Both the position numbers and the translations under genes were made by a program. The notes beneath the pieces were generated by a model. The model made no database searches. It was not told the DNA's origin and saw only the letters and a list, made by a program, of their open reading frames with translations. From NCBI RefSeq assembly GCF_008801405.1, contig NZ_VZPV01000002.1, positions 1,054,001 through 1,118,000 on the forward strand: 64,000 bases of DNA. The letters run 5' to 3'. This DNA is from Ralstonia insidiosa. GTDB taxonomy: Bacteria; Pseudomonadota; Gammaproteobacteria; Burkholderiales; Burkholderiaceae. Shown here one piece after another: positions 9,675 through 17,446 of this stretch. Position 1 is the stretch's first letter, and every line of letters begins with the position of its first letter.

Positions 9675-9853
9675 GAAGAGGTGTTGGAGGTTCTAGCAAC
9701 CAAGATGTCCAATCTTGCTTCGGCTCAGTTGGAGGGGCTGGCGGCTTGCCGGCGCATCAACAGTTCTTCCGCTATGCGTATTTCATTTTGAATGACATGC
9801 TAACCATGCCGGACGAAAATGGCTTACGCCGCCAGGTGGAGGATATCTATTGA
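9675..9853 (+). pseudogene. C-terminal remnant of a second T6SS effector
   Basis: After the first immunity gene, one frame stays open from 9677 to a TGA at 9851-9853 and encodes a protein-like tail ending HQQFFRYAYFILNDMLTM...RRQVEDIY. It has no start codon of its own, and an in-frame stop lies just upstream at 9674-9676. Its TGA overlaps the TTG start of the next gene, the same stop/start coupling seen at the first effector-immunity junction. I read it as the tail left when a second effector was deleted. Family unknown. Confidence 0.5.
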
Positions 9854-10536
9854 TTCGTTGCATTGTATTTCTTTGGACATTTCTCATTTGCATGAGTGTC
9901 AGTGCTCAATCGGCAATGGATACTGGAAATATTAAGAGCATAGCAACCAATGTCATGGATCCGGATGTCGTGCGGCAATGCGGGATGTCAGTGCGTGTTC
10001 CAGATCTTAAGTATGTATATGATCAGCCAATGGGCTTTGGGTGTACAGGATCGTATGAAAATGGTGGGCAGGCTGTTTTGGATATGGATATTCAATATGA
10101 TCCGAATCAAAATAGCGAGGGTGCGCGTATCAGCTTTGTGATTGAGGGCGTCGGTGTCGATAAGAAAATCGGCGATGACGCTGATGGAATATTTCTCGTA
10201 AGCGGAAGCGGTGCTCCAGCGTTACGGCCTGCGGCAGCGTATGGCGAGTCAAACTGTGGGCCGGTAACCGATACAAAGGTCACGCCAATTCACGGGGCTA
10301 ACTGGCACGGGTGGATTGCAGAGGAGACATTTGGGAAAGTGCGTCCGGGTTGCAAGCCATCGAGAGAGTTTACAAAGGCGTATCGCTGCGTTCATGTCAT
10401 GGTAGGTAATGACGCAGTGACAGCTCAGCTTACCGGTGTCTGCCTTCTGAGGAAGCGAGAGTTCAGTCTGGAGAATGGGTTAAGTTACGATTTATTTATG
10501 GATATGATGCATTCTCTGCGGTTCGTTGGGAAATAG
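9850..10536 (+). CDS. Orphan immunity-like exported protein
   Basis: This 228-residue protein begins at a TTG overlapping the stop of the effector remnant. It has a signal peptide (hydrophobic residues 4-19, cleavage near VSA-Q) and a Cys-containing mature domain with no recognised motif. Size and location match the preceding immunity protein, and both end in a similar S(L/T)xRF tail, but overall similarity is low. With its effector gone, it may protect against kin or rivals that still carry the effector. The low GC matches the rest of the toxin/immunity block. Confidence 0.6.
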   Translation: MIRCIVFLWTFLICMSVSAQSAMDTGNIKSIATNVMDPDVVRQCGMSVRVPDLKYVYDQPMGFGCTGSYENGGQAVLDMDIQYDPNQNSEGARISFVIEGVGVDKKIGDDADGIFLVSGSGAPALRPAAAYGESNCGPVTDTKVTPIHGANWHGWIAEETFGKVRPGCKPSREFTKAYRCVHVMVGNDAVTAQLTGVCLLRKREFSLENGLSYDLFMDMMHSLRFVGK

Positions 10537-10873
10537 TGGCAATAAATTTCTGCCGAACATTAACCGACGCATACAACCCTACGTGGTGCAGAGCTGGCAG
10601 TGACGTCAATCACGACGGTGAATACAGGTGATGCGTAAGTGAACAGCGGTGCGCACCTAAGCTGCAGAGCCTGCATGAGGCTAGCGGCAGTGTCGATGCC
10701 TCAGCTCGCACTGCGTACTTAGAGAAGGCACGGTGTCCGTCTCTGGCGCCTTACCGGTATGGCATCGCCTATACCCTGATTGGCGTGGGCGGTGTGATCG
10801 TGCTGGGTGCCATGGCGCTGGCATTTCTCTTGGTCAGCCCCTTCTTCTAAATCAACCAACCTCTCTCAGAAAG
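10537..10873 (+). pseudogene. Gene remnant encoding a C-terminal transmembrane segment (about 10632-10850)
   Basis: This 337-base interval has no intact gene. One frame, open from 10632 to a TAA at 10848-10850, ends with an excellent transmembrane helix (YGIAYTLIGVGGVIVLG followed by AMALAFLLVSPFF). No convincing start codon or ribosome-binding site precedes it. The helix opens with the same YGIA residues as the transmembrane segment of the protein at 2829-3572. I interpret it as the C-terminal end of a decayed membrane gene. Confidence 0.4.
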
Positions 10874-11149
10874 ATGCAATACAAAATCGCTGTAGCTCTT
10901 CTCACCGCCGTCTGTATGAACGCTGGCATCGGCGCTCAGCTCACCACGCCGTCGCAGGACTCTGCCAACCCCGTTCAAGTCAGCACAAAGACCAAAGCTC
11001 AGGCGAAGAAGCACGTAAAGAAGCGCTCTAAGATCGTGCGGTCCCGCAAGAACAACGCGGCACCGGCGCGCGATTCCGACGCGGATGTGCTCGCGCAGGT
11101 GCTGGCCTCGGATAACAAGAGTCCGCTGTGGGCAAAGCCGCAGCAGTAA
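10874..11149 (+). CDS. Small secreted basic protein with DADxLAxxLA tail
   Basis: The 91-residue protein starts at an ATG about 10 bases after CTCAGAAAG. It has a signal peptide (MQYKIAVALLTAVCMNAGIGA), a Lys/Arg-rich centre (KHVKKRSKIVRSRKNN) and an acidic-hydrophobic tail RDSDADVLAQVLAS. The basic stretch plus tail closely resembles the end of the protein at 2829-3572 (KNRKGG...DPDADLLAALLA). A longer frame from 10733 exists but would bury the signal peptide, so 10874 is preferred. Function unknown. Confidence 0.55.
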   Translation: MQYKIAVALLTAVCMNAGIGAQLTTPSQDSANPVQVSTKTKAQAKKHVKKRSKIVRSRKNNAAPARDSDADVLAQVLASDNKSPLWAKPQQ

Positions 11150-11247
11150 GGGTGCAGTGGGCCGTCAAAGTTTCGCTGGCTAGGTGTGAGCCTGCCGTTA
11201 TGCCAGGCCTTGCTACGAACTGAGTGTGCATACGTAGCAACTGAGCC

Positions 11248-11589
11248 ATGATGAGTCTTCGTTCGCGTGCCGCCGGCAAACGGAAGCCCACCTGGAGAAA
11301 ACTTGTCTTTGCTCTTTCCTTTGTGGCGGGACCGGCAATCGGTGCCACTTCGGCGGGCCTCTTCTTTGTGGTGGCGGTTCTCGTTGAGCAACCGTCGAAG
11401 TGCTGCGGTGTAGAAGATCTGTTGTTGGGCATCTTGCTGCTTGGCATTTTTGGTGCACCAGTTGGACTGGTGGTCGTGCCTCCTTTGGTTTATTGGTATT
11501 TTCTTTACAGACCCTATCGTTCCCAGTCAGCCCACCGCGTGCAGCACTTCAATGAGGCACAAAATCGGCCGGACTGCGCCGATCGCTAA
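11248..11589 (+). CDS. Small membrane protein, unknown function
   Basis: This 113-residue protein has a basic N-terminus and two to three hydrophobic segments (about 19-46, 56-71 and 73-90), followed by a polar tail. It lies 17 bases before the DUF3304-type gene on the same strand, so they are probably co-transcribed. The ATG at 11251 is an alternative start. Its location among T6SS effector/immunity remnants makes an immunity or accessory role possible, but nothing in the sequence shows it. Confidence 0.5.
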   Translation: MMSLRSRAAGKRKPTWRKLVFALSFVAGPAIGATSAGLFFVVAVLVEQPSKCCGVEDLLLGILLLGIFGAPVGLVVVPPLVYWYFLYRPYRSQSAHRVQHFNEAQNRPDCADR

Positions 11590-11605
11590 GCAGCGAAGGA
11601 AGAAA

Positions 11606-12262
11606 ATGAGGACGCTTGCGTTAGACAAGTCTTGGCGTGCCAGCCTTCTTGCGATCGCGGTGAAGGTGGTTTGTGTGCTGGCGATTTGTCATAGGAGCAG
11701 CAGTGCGGCCTCCATCGCAGACGCGATGCCGAATGCAACTGAAGCACAGCGCGAGATGATCCGGCGGATGGAGAAGAGCGCACCGCCGACACTCAATGGC
11801 ATTCAACTCTATACGGGACCCGAGCGAACCCCAGCGTTTCTCAAAGGGCTGACGATTGTCGGCTACAACTACACCGACACGGCGATTGCCAATTTCTCGG
11901 TTGAAGGCGCAGGCGGCGGAAATATTGAAGTGTCTTCGCGTGGGTACAGCTATGGCGGTGGCACGTGTTGCGCGCCGATTCCACAGGAGACGCCACTGCC
12001 GGTTCCGGTTGGCATTAAATGGCAACGCGACGGCATTGGGGTTCGTCCATGGTGCGAGCAGACTGTGTTGCTGAAGGGGCCGATGCCGAGAGATGCAAAC
12101 TTCTTCGAAGTGCATTTCTATCAGGACGGCACCATTCAGGTTGCGATCACAGACTATCCGTCACGACCTCGCGTGTCGATGGATCGATACAGCCCTGCAC
12201 TGCGGAAGCCCAGCGGAAACATAGACAACGATAGTCAGCACGCAAGGTGCAGCGACAAATGA
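11606..12262 (+). CDS. DUF3304-type exported protein
   Basis: The frame is open further upstream, but the ATG at 11606 follows GAAGGAAG and gives a clean signal peptide (basic start, hydrophobic ASLLAIAVKVVCVLAI, cleavage near the SSA/ASI region), so the 218-residue product is preferred. The mature part contains GYNYTDTAIANFSVEG, GGGTCCAPIP, a WQRD motif and FFEVHFYQDGTIQVAI. I associate these with the DUF3304 family, which is frequent beside T6SS vgrG/effector genes in Burkholderiaceae. Function is unknown. The stop overlaps the start of the next gene (ATGA). Confidence 0.7.
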   Translation: MRTLALDKSWRASLLAIAVKVVCVLAICHRSSSAASIADAMPNATEAQREMIRRMEKSAPPTLNGIQLYTGPERTPAFLKGLTIVGYNYTDTAIANFSVEGAGGGNIEVSSRGYSYGGGTCCAPIPQETPLPVPVGIKWQRDGIGVRPWCEQTVLLKGPMPRDANFFEVHFYQDGTIQVAITDYPSRPRVSMDRYSPALRKPSGNIDNDSQHARCSDK

Positions 12263-12543
12263 ACGAGACTGTCAGCGATAGCGCCGAAACACGAAAGCGT
12301 GACTTCATTCGAGGCGCAGCCGTCTTCCCGGTTGCAGGACTGGCATGCTGGGCCATCCTGAAAGTTGGTGGCAATAGCCAGGATTGGGGCGTCGGGTTTC
12401 TGACGGTACTCGTCGGAGTTGTCCTCGCTGTCGGTGGCACGATCTGGGCATTGGTCGCGGGGCTAGTGCACAAAACGTTCAAGATCAGCGCACTCGGATT
12501 GCTGGCTGGGCTCTTGCTAGTTGGAATCGTCAGAGGCCATTAG
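12259..12543 (+). CDS. Small membrane protein coupled to the DUF3304 gene
   Basis: The start is taken at the ATG in the ATGA overlap with the upstream stop (an ATG 12 bases earlier is also possible), giving 94 residues. Three hydrophobic segments are visible (about 19-33, 42-66 and 72-92). Overlap with the DUF3304-type gene implies translational coupling and perhaps joint function at the inner membrane. Family not recognised. Confidence 0.55.
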   Translation: MNETVSDSAETRKRDFIRGAAVFPVAGLACWAILKVGGNSQDWGVGFLTVLVGVVLAVGGTIWALVAGLVHKTFKISALGLLAGLLLVGIVRGH

Positions 12544-12986
12544 ATGCGCCGCTGAGAGCCCTTTGGATTTGCAGGAAGGTCGCCGGCGCGATGCAGATAT
12601 CCTCCGGGAGCACGAATCTCCTCAAGAGATAGTCGGCCCAGCAATCGCCAGGCTGCCTCCCAACACGTGCCGGATACCCAGTCTGCGATAATTCTGATTT
12701 TGGCCAGACAGCCTTGTAGGCTCCAGCCATTCATCGCTAGACTCTTGCCCATCCCTTTCAGTGCCATAGAGAAGGGGATCGAGGCGTGGAACCCTCGTGC
12801 ATACCGGGCAAGAGTCGAGCATAGATTCTTGTCCTCTTTCGCTATGGCCCGGCTTCGTCTCTATGGGCGAGCTGGGCGAGTGCGGCTTCGGCCGCCCCGA
12901 CTGGTATGCATCGGTGTTCCACCTCGTCCGTGCTCGCCCACCCTCATTCGTGGTGGCGCGCAGTTCTCGTTCAAAGGAGACCGAGC
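12544..12986. other. Non-coding stretch with a long inverted repeat; end of the T6SS accessory block
   Basis: No frame here has a good start, ribosome-binding site or protein-like composition. The stretch contains an 11-base perfect inverted repeat (GACTCTTGCCC at 12740-12750 and GGGCAAGAGTC at 12806-12816; 15 bases with one mismatch if extended outward). A smaller nested dyad lies between the arms. It may be a decayed mobile-element end or a structured RNA. The last bases hold the ribosome-binding site of the next gene (AAAGGAG at 12973-12979). Confidence 0.4.
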
Positions 12987-13229
12987 GTGACCCTTCCCAT
13001 TTCTGATCTGCATTCCGATTCGTACATTGCATTGCGCCTGGAGGCGCATGCCGAACTGTTCGACAAGCTTTCCAAGCTGCGCGCGTTCCTGGGCATGCTG
13101 CACACGTACGGTCTGGAACACTTCTTTACCCTGGATGAAGCCCGCAAGGCTGAATATCTCGGCACGTGCTTGGCGTGGGCAGACGAAGCATTCAATGCGC
13201 TGACAGTGTGGGATGGGGCGAACAGCTAG
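12987..13229 (+). CDS. Small helical protein of unknown function (GTG start)
   Basis: The 80-residue frame starts at GTG 12987, seven bases after AAAGGAG, and ends at 13229. The product is acidic and predicted mostly helical, rich in Leu, Ala and His (HAELFDKLSKLRAFLGMLHTYG, then FFTLDEARKAEYLG), with no signal peptide or membrane segment. It precedes the response regulator by about 80 bases on the same strand. I do not recognise the family. The clear ribosome-binding site and even codon use support a real gene. Confidence 0.55.
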   Translation: MTLPISDLHSDSYIALRLEAHAELFDKLSKLRAFLGMLHTYGLEHFFTLDEARKAEYLGTCLAWADEAFNALTVWDGANS

Positions 13230-13311
13230 CTCGCCCATGTGCTGTCTTCGAGGCGTCCATCGCTGCCAACTCTGAAGCCTGTCGAAACTGGCTAGCGGGG
13301 AGACTTGAAGC

Positions 13312-14208
13312 GTGGGTAAGCAGATATTGCTGGTCGAACAAGACCAAGCGGAGCGGGAACGACTGTTGTCGTCCCTGCGCGGTGGTGGGCATGTTGTGCA
13401 ACGGGTTGACGATGTTGAGCGGGTATCTGCAGCCGCTCAGTTCGCGTCACTCGATCTATTGGTGATGGATTGGGCGCAACCGAAAAACGTGTTGATCGAT
13501 ACGTTGCTAGCGTTGCGTACCAGCAAGCATATTTGCAGCCTGCCGGTCATCGTGCTCTCGCACTTTGACGATATTCACACCAGGATCGCCGCGCTCGACG
13601 CGGGCGCCGACGACTACATGGTCAAGCCTTGCGACATGGGGGAGCTGCACGCTCGCATTCGTGCCGTTTTACGTCGTCGCATGCCACAACCACCGGTCGA
13701 CGAAATCCCGCAGGTCCGTGGGCTGCAGCTTGATCCACTTACGCTTGGCGTGACAGTGCAAATCGAGGCAGGGATACGAGCAATCTCGCTCAGTCCGCTG
13801 GAATTCCGCCTGTTGCACTTCCTGGTGATGCACCCGAACCGCGTACATGCCCGTGCGCAACTGCTTGATCGCGTTTGGGGTGAGCACATCTTCATTGGTG
13901 AGCGGACGGTCGACGTGCACGTGCGCAAGTTGCGTGCTGCCCTGGCGGGCACCGCGTGCGATGGCCTGATCCAGACGGTTCGAGGCGGCGGCTATCGTTT
14001 GGTGGCGGATGCTGATGCTGGTAGCGAGGTGCAGTCGAAGCAGGTCATCGGCGTGCAAGCAGAAGTCGTCATGGACCAACCTGAGTTGCGGCATGCCGCT
14101 AGATCCGTGCCGGATGCAGTGAACGTTGCTGTGCAGAAGGCGGCGGTGACTCGCTGGGGCAAACCTAGCCGTAAAGCGGCCACGGGAGCACGTCACCACC
14201 CGGACTAG
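13312..14208 (+). CDS. Orphan OmpR/PhoB-family response regulator with C-terminal extension
   Basis: The 298-residue protein starts at GTG. The receiver domain covers about residues 1-120, with the phosphoacceptor Asp in LLVMDWAQP (near 53) and a conserved Lys in DYMVKPCD. An OmpR-type winged-helix DNA-binding domain follows at about 135-232 (SLSPLEFRLLHFLV, then GERTVDVHVRKLR and GGGYRLV). About 65 further residues form a tail not typical of the family. No histidine kinase gene is adjacent, so its partner is elsewhere. Nothing in the sequence identifies its targets. Confidence 0.9.
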   Translation: MGKQILLVEQDQAERERLLSSLRGGGHVVQRVDDVERVSAAAQFASLDLLVMDWAQPKNVLIDTLLALRTSKHICSLPVIVLSHFDDIHTRIAALDAGADDYMVKPCDMGELHARIRAVLRRRMPQPPVDEIPQVRGLQLDPLTLGVTVQIEAGIRAISLSPLEFRLLHFLVMHPNRVHARAQLLDRVWGEHIFIGERTVDVHVRKLRAALAGTACDGLIQTVRGGGYRLVADADAGSEVQSKQVIGVQAEVVMDQPELRHAARSVPDAVNVAVQKAAVTRWGKPSRKAATGARHHPD

Positions 14209-14292
14209 ATGTAAACGACAACACCCCAGTCCGGCCCACCCCCCACCCAATGTGCTATCGTCCCCGCCACACAAATTTCACAAACACCGGGT

Positions 14293-15414
14293 ATGCACGA
14301 CGTTGTTATCAGCGGCACGGGCCTGTGGGTCGCGCCGGAGGTCATCACCAACGAGGAGCTTGTCGCCTCCTATAACGCCTACGCACAACGCTTCAATGCG
14401 GAACACGCAGCAGCCATTGCTGCGGGTGAGCTGGCGCCGTTGTCGGAATCATCGGCGGAATTCATCGAAAAGGCTTCAGGCATTCGCCAGCGCTACGTGA
14501 TCGACAAGGCTGGCGTGCTGGACCCGGCGCGCATGCGTCCGCATCTGACGCAGCGCCCGGATGATGCGCTGTCCTTGCAGGCCGAGATCGGTGTGGCGGC
14601 CGCGCGCGATGCCCTGGCTGCCGCCGGCCGCGATGCTGCGGACGTCGACATGCTGCTGTGCGCAACGTCCAACTTCCAGCGCCCGTATCCGGCGCTGGGC
14701 GTTGAAATCCAGAACGGCATCGGCGCGGGCGGTTATGCGTTCGACATGAACGTTGCGTGCTCCTCGGCCACCTTTGGGCTGGAGCAGGCCATCAATGCGG
14801 TGCGCAGCGGCACAGCGCGCGCCGCGCTGGTGGTGAGCCCCGAGATCACCTCGGGCCACCTGGATTGGAAAGACCGCGACTGCCACTTCATCTTCGGTGA
14901 CGTGTGTACGGCCGTGCTGGTCGAGCGCGCAGAAGACACCCGCTCGGCCGATGCCTGGCGCGTGCTCGGCACCAAGTGCGCAACCAGCTTTTCGAACAAT
15001 ATCCGCAACAACGCCGGCTACCTCTCGCGCAGCGAAGACCGCAACCCGGACGACCGCGACCAGCTCTTCCGCCAGGAAGGCCGCAAGGTGTTCAAGGAAG
15101 TCTGCCCGATGGCCGCCGAGCACATTGCCGCCCATCTGCAGCAACTGGGTCACACGCCGGCAGACGTGCGCCGCTTCTGGCTACACCAGGCCAACCTGGC
15201 GATGAACCAGTTGATCGGCAAGCGCTTGCTGGGCCATGAGGCCTCGGCTGATGAGGCGCCGGTCATTCTGGATGAGTTCGCCAACACAGCCTCGGCGGGT
15301 TCGATCATTGCGTTCCACCGTCACCGCGCCGACATGAAGGCGGGTGACCTGGGGCTGATCTGCTCGTTTGGTGCGGGCTATTCGATCGGCAGCGTGGCGC
15401 TTCAGAAACGCTAA
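14293..15414 (+). CDS. fabW: 3-ketoacyl-ACP synthase III, FabW/FabH2 type
   Basis: The 373-residue protein matches, in length and along its whole sequence, the PA3286/FabH2 class that includes Ralstonia solanacearum FabW. The thiolase-fold catalytic triad is visible: Cys in NVACSSATFG, His in FWLHQANLAMNQ and Asn in EFANTASAGS. Known FabW condenses acetyl- to decanoyl-CoA (and short acyl-ACPs) with malonyl-ACP. It can thereby start fatty-acid synthesis from medium-chain primers and partly bypass FabH. The gene stands alone between an orphan regulator and a convergent hydrolase. In R. solanacearum the homologue is on the megaplasmid, which supports a secondary-replicon origin for this window. 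Confidence 0.9.
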   Translation: MHDVVISGTGLWVAPEVITNEELVASYNAYAQRFNAEHAAAIAAGELAPLSESSAEFIEKASGIRQRYVIDKAGVLDPARMRPHLTQRPDDALSLQAEIGVAAARDALAAAGRDAADVDMLLCATSNFQRPYPALGVEIQNGIGAGGYAFDMNVACSSATFGLEQAINAVRSGTARAALVVSPEITSGHLDWKDRDCHFIFGDVCTAVLVERAEDTRSADAWRVLGTKCATSFSNNIRNNAGYLSRSEDRNPDDRDQLFRQEGRKVFKEVCPMAAEHIAAHLQQLGHTPADVRRFWLHQANLAMNQLIGKRLLGHEASADEAPVILDEFANTASAGSIIAFHRHRADMKAGDLGLICSFGAGYSIGSVALQKR

Positions 15415-15432
15415 GCCGCCGGCGGGCGATGC

Positions 15433-16536
15433 TCAGGTTTTGGCCGGCAGCGTCGCCCGGAAGAAGTCCAGCGCACGGCGCACAGCCTCGGCGTGGACGA
15501 CGTCACGATCGACGCCTGCCTTGTCCTGGCACAGCAGTGGCAGGTGCGGTATCGCCCCCGGGTGGCACGTATCGATGAAGGTGTAGTGCGACGCGCCCGG
15601 AACCAGCACCACATCGGCGTTCGGCACCAGGCCGGCGATGCGGCGCACGTTGCTCTCCACGGGTACCGTCACATCGGCGTCACCCGCCATCAGCGAGACC
15701 GGCAGCGCAATACTGCGCAGGGAGTCTGCATCCAACGCCATGCCCAGGGCTGGTGCGATGGCAAAGACGGCCTGGATGCGCACGTCGCGGTAGGAGGCGC
15801 CTGAGCGGGCAAGGGAGGCTTCCGTTGCTGCCGTTTTCGGCGCATTGGGTCCGGGGCTCGGCTGCAAGCGATCCATTTCTGGCGGCCGGCAGATCGCGTC
15901 GCCTTGTGGCCCGCCGCAGAATGCTTCGAACGCCGCCACATTGGTACGTGCGCCTGCTAGCTCCAACACCGTATAACTCCCCAGCGAGAAACCCACTGCG
16001 CCAATGCGTGTGCGATCGACATGCGCGCCCAAGACCGGGTCGGCGAGGATGCTGTCGAGCGCCTCGCTCACATCCGTTGCGCGTTCCCACCACAGCATGA
16101 AGCCGTCGCGCGTGAGGGGCTCCAGCGCGTTGTTCCCCGGATGGTTCACACCCGCGACGATATAGCCGTTGGCGGCCAATGCGGCGGCCAACCAGTCGAG
16201 GCTGTCGGCTGTGCCCCCGGTGCCGTGCGACAGCATGAGCAGCGGGTAGGTGGAGTGGGCGGGCGCCAGCGCCGCTTCGCCGGCCGATGGATGGCCGCGA
16301 AATGTTGGCCGACCGGGCTCGCCGATGTTGCGCGGCGTTTCAGGCACTGACGCATCCACCGGATACCAGATGTTGGTGACAAGCGCTTCCGTGCGTGCGC
16401 CACGCCAATGCCGCTCGACTTGGGGATGGAACACGCGGGAGGTTTCGCCCACGTGATAGGGCGCGGCGGGCTCGGCCGCACAGGCGGCGCCCATGACAAA
16501 GGCCGCCAGCGCGGCGGCAACGCAATGACGCAACAT
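15433..16536 (-). CDS. Exported alpha/beta hydrolase (dienelactone hydrolase/lipase-like)
   Basis: The start is taken at the ATG at 16536, two bases after the AraC-type stop, with AAGGAG just upstream, giving 367 residues. A signal peptide is evident (MLRHCVAAALAAFVMGAACAA). The alpha/beta hydrolase fold shows a lid-side LSHGTGG motif, the nucleophile elbow GFSLGSY (Ser) and a late His in ASHYTFID. It resembles putative platelet-activating-factor acetylhydrolase or dienelactone hydrolase-like enzymes; the substrate is unknown. Tight linkage to the AraC gene suggests co-transcription with its regulator. Confidence 0.85.
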   Translation of the reverse strand: MLRHCVAAALAAFVMGAACAAEPAAPYHVGETSRVFHPQVERHWRGARTEALVTNIWYPVDASVPETPRNIGEPGRPTFRGHPSAGEAALAPAHSTYPLLMLSHGTGGTADSLDWLAAALAANGYIVAGVNHPGNNALEPLTRDGFMLWWERATDVSEALDSILADPVLGAHVDRTRIGAVGFSLGSYTVLELAGARTNVAAFEAFCGGPQGDAICRPPEMDRLQPSPGPNAPKTAATEASLARSGASYRDVRIQAVFAIAPALGMALDADSLRSIALPVSLMAGDADVTVPVESNVRRIAGLVPNADVVLVPGASHYTFIDTCHPGAIPHLPLLCQDKAGVDRDVVHAEAVRRALDFFRATLPAKT

Positions 16537-16538
16537 CG

Positions 16539-17378
16539 TTACTCCTTGCGGATGGGGATCATCAGGTCGGTCACGCACGCACTCGGCACAGGGTGGCGGG
16601 CGGGACTGCGATACAGCTCCAGCGTCGGCCGGTCATCCGGCTCGAAGCCGTAGCTGGGCAGGCAGCGGCCATACAACGCTTGCATCGTCGGTGCGATCAA
16701 GGCGTAGGGGCCGATGAGGCGGTGTGAGGCATACAGGCCGCCTTCGATGCGCATCGGCTGCAGGCCGCCCGTGATGGCGCGTGGCGTATCGAGAATGACG
16801 CCCGCAAAGTACGCAAACGAGCCGGGCGTTTCCGGATCGCCATAGCAGATGCCGATGCGATCGGGTGCGTCTAGCGACGTGCTCTCGATGCCCAGCGCCT
16901 CCCATAGCGCGATGAAGGTCTGGCGGATGGTCGCGATCGGGCCTTCGTGCCGCAGGCACAGGGCGTTCAGGGGCGGCTGCTCGACCAGTTCGAGCGGCGG
17001 CAGGCCAGCGGCTTCCGTGGTCGGCACGATCAGTTCCTGCTGCCGGGTTTGAAAGGCGCGCGGGCTGACCCCCGTGAACTCGCGAAACGCACGGGCAAAG
17101 GCCTGCGGGCTGCCATAGCCGACGTTGATGGCGACGTCGGTGACGGAGTCTTCCGCTCCGGTCAGGCGCTGGGCCGCCTGCGCCAGCCGTACGCGCTGCA
17201 CGGTCTCGAACACACCTTCGCCGGTGAGTGCGCGATAGATGCGGTGGAAATGAAACGGCGACAGGTGGGCGACCTCCGCCAGGCTCTGCACGGTGTGCGG
17301 GGCGGCGGGATCAGCCAGGATCGCCTCGATCACGCGGGCGATGCGGCGGTGGTAGTCGCGAATGGTGCGGGGTTTCAT
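16539..17378 (-). CDS. AraC-family regulator with GyrI-like effector-binding domain
   Basis: The frame stays open far upstream, but homology starts at MKPRTIRDY (ATG at 17378; an ATG at 17390 is an alternative), giving 279 residues. The N-terminal AraC double helix-turn-helix covers about residues 8-110 (SLAEVAHLSPFHFHRIYRAL, then GYGSPQAFARAFREFTG). The C-terminal half (about 125-275) is a GyrI/SOUL-like small-molecule-binding domain. Such proteins act as ligand-responsive activators. It forms an operon with the downstream exported hydrolase and lies back to back with no gene on its left; its 5' side faces the LysR stop. Confidence 0.85.
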   Translation of the reverse strand: MKPRTIRDYHRRIARVIEAILADPAAPHTVQSLAEVAHLSPFHFHRIYRALTGEGVFETVQRVRLAQAAQRLTGAEDSVTDVAINVGYGSPQAFARAFREFTGVSPRAFQTRQQELIVPTTEAAGLPPLELVEQPPLNALCLRHEGPIATIRQTFIALWEALGIESTSLDAPDRIGICYGDPETPGSFAYFAGVILDTPRAITGGLQPMRIEGGLYASHRLIGPYALIAPTMQALYGRCLPSYGFEPDDRPTLELYRSPARHPVPSACVTDLMIPIRKE

Positions 17379-17446
17379 GCGACAAAGCATAGTCGCCCGG
17401 CGTACTGCGCGCGGTGCAGCGATTGCGCAAATGTGCGCCTGCAGCG

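Noticed and set aside
12622..13032. Minus-strand frame of 136 codons in the gap after the T6SS block
   Set aside because: Low-complexity Arg/Ser/Pro product crossing a well-supported plus-strand ribosome-binding site and start.
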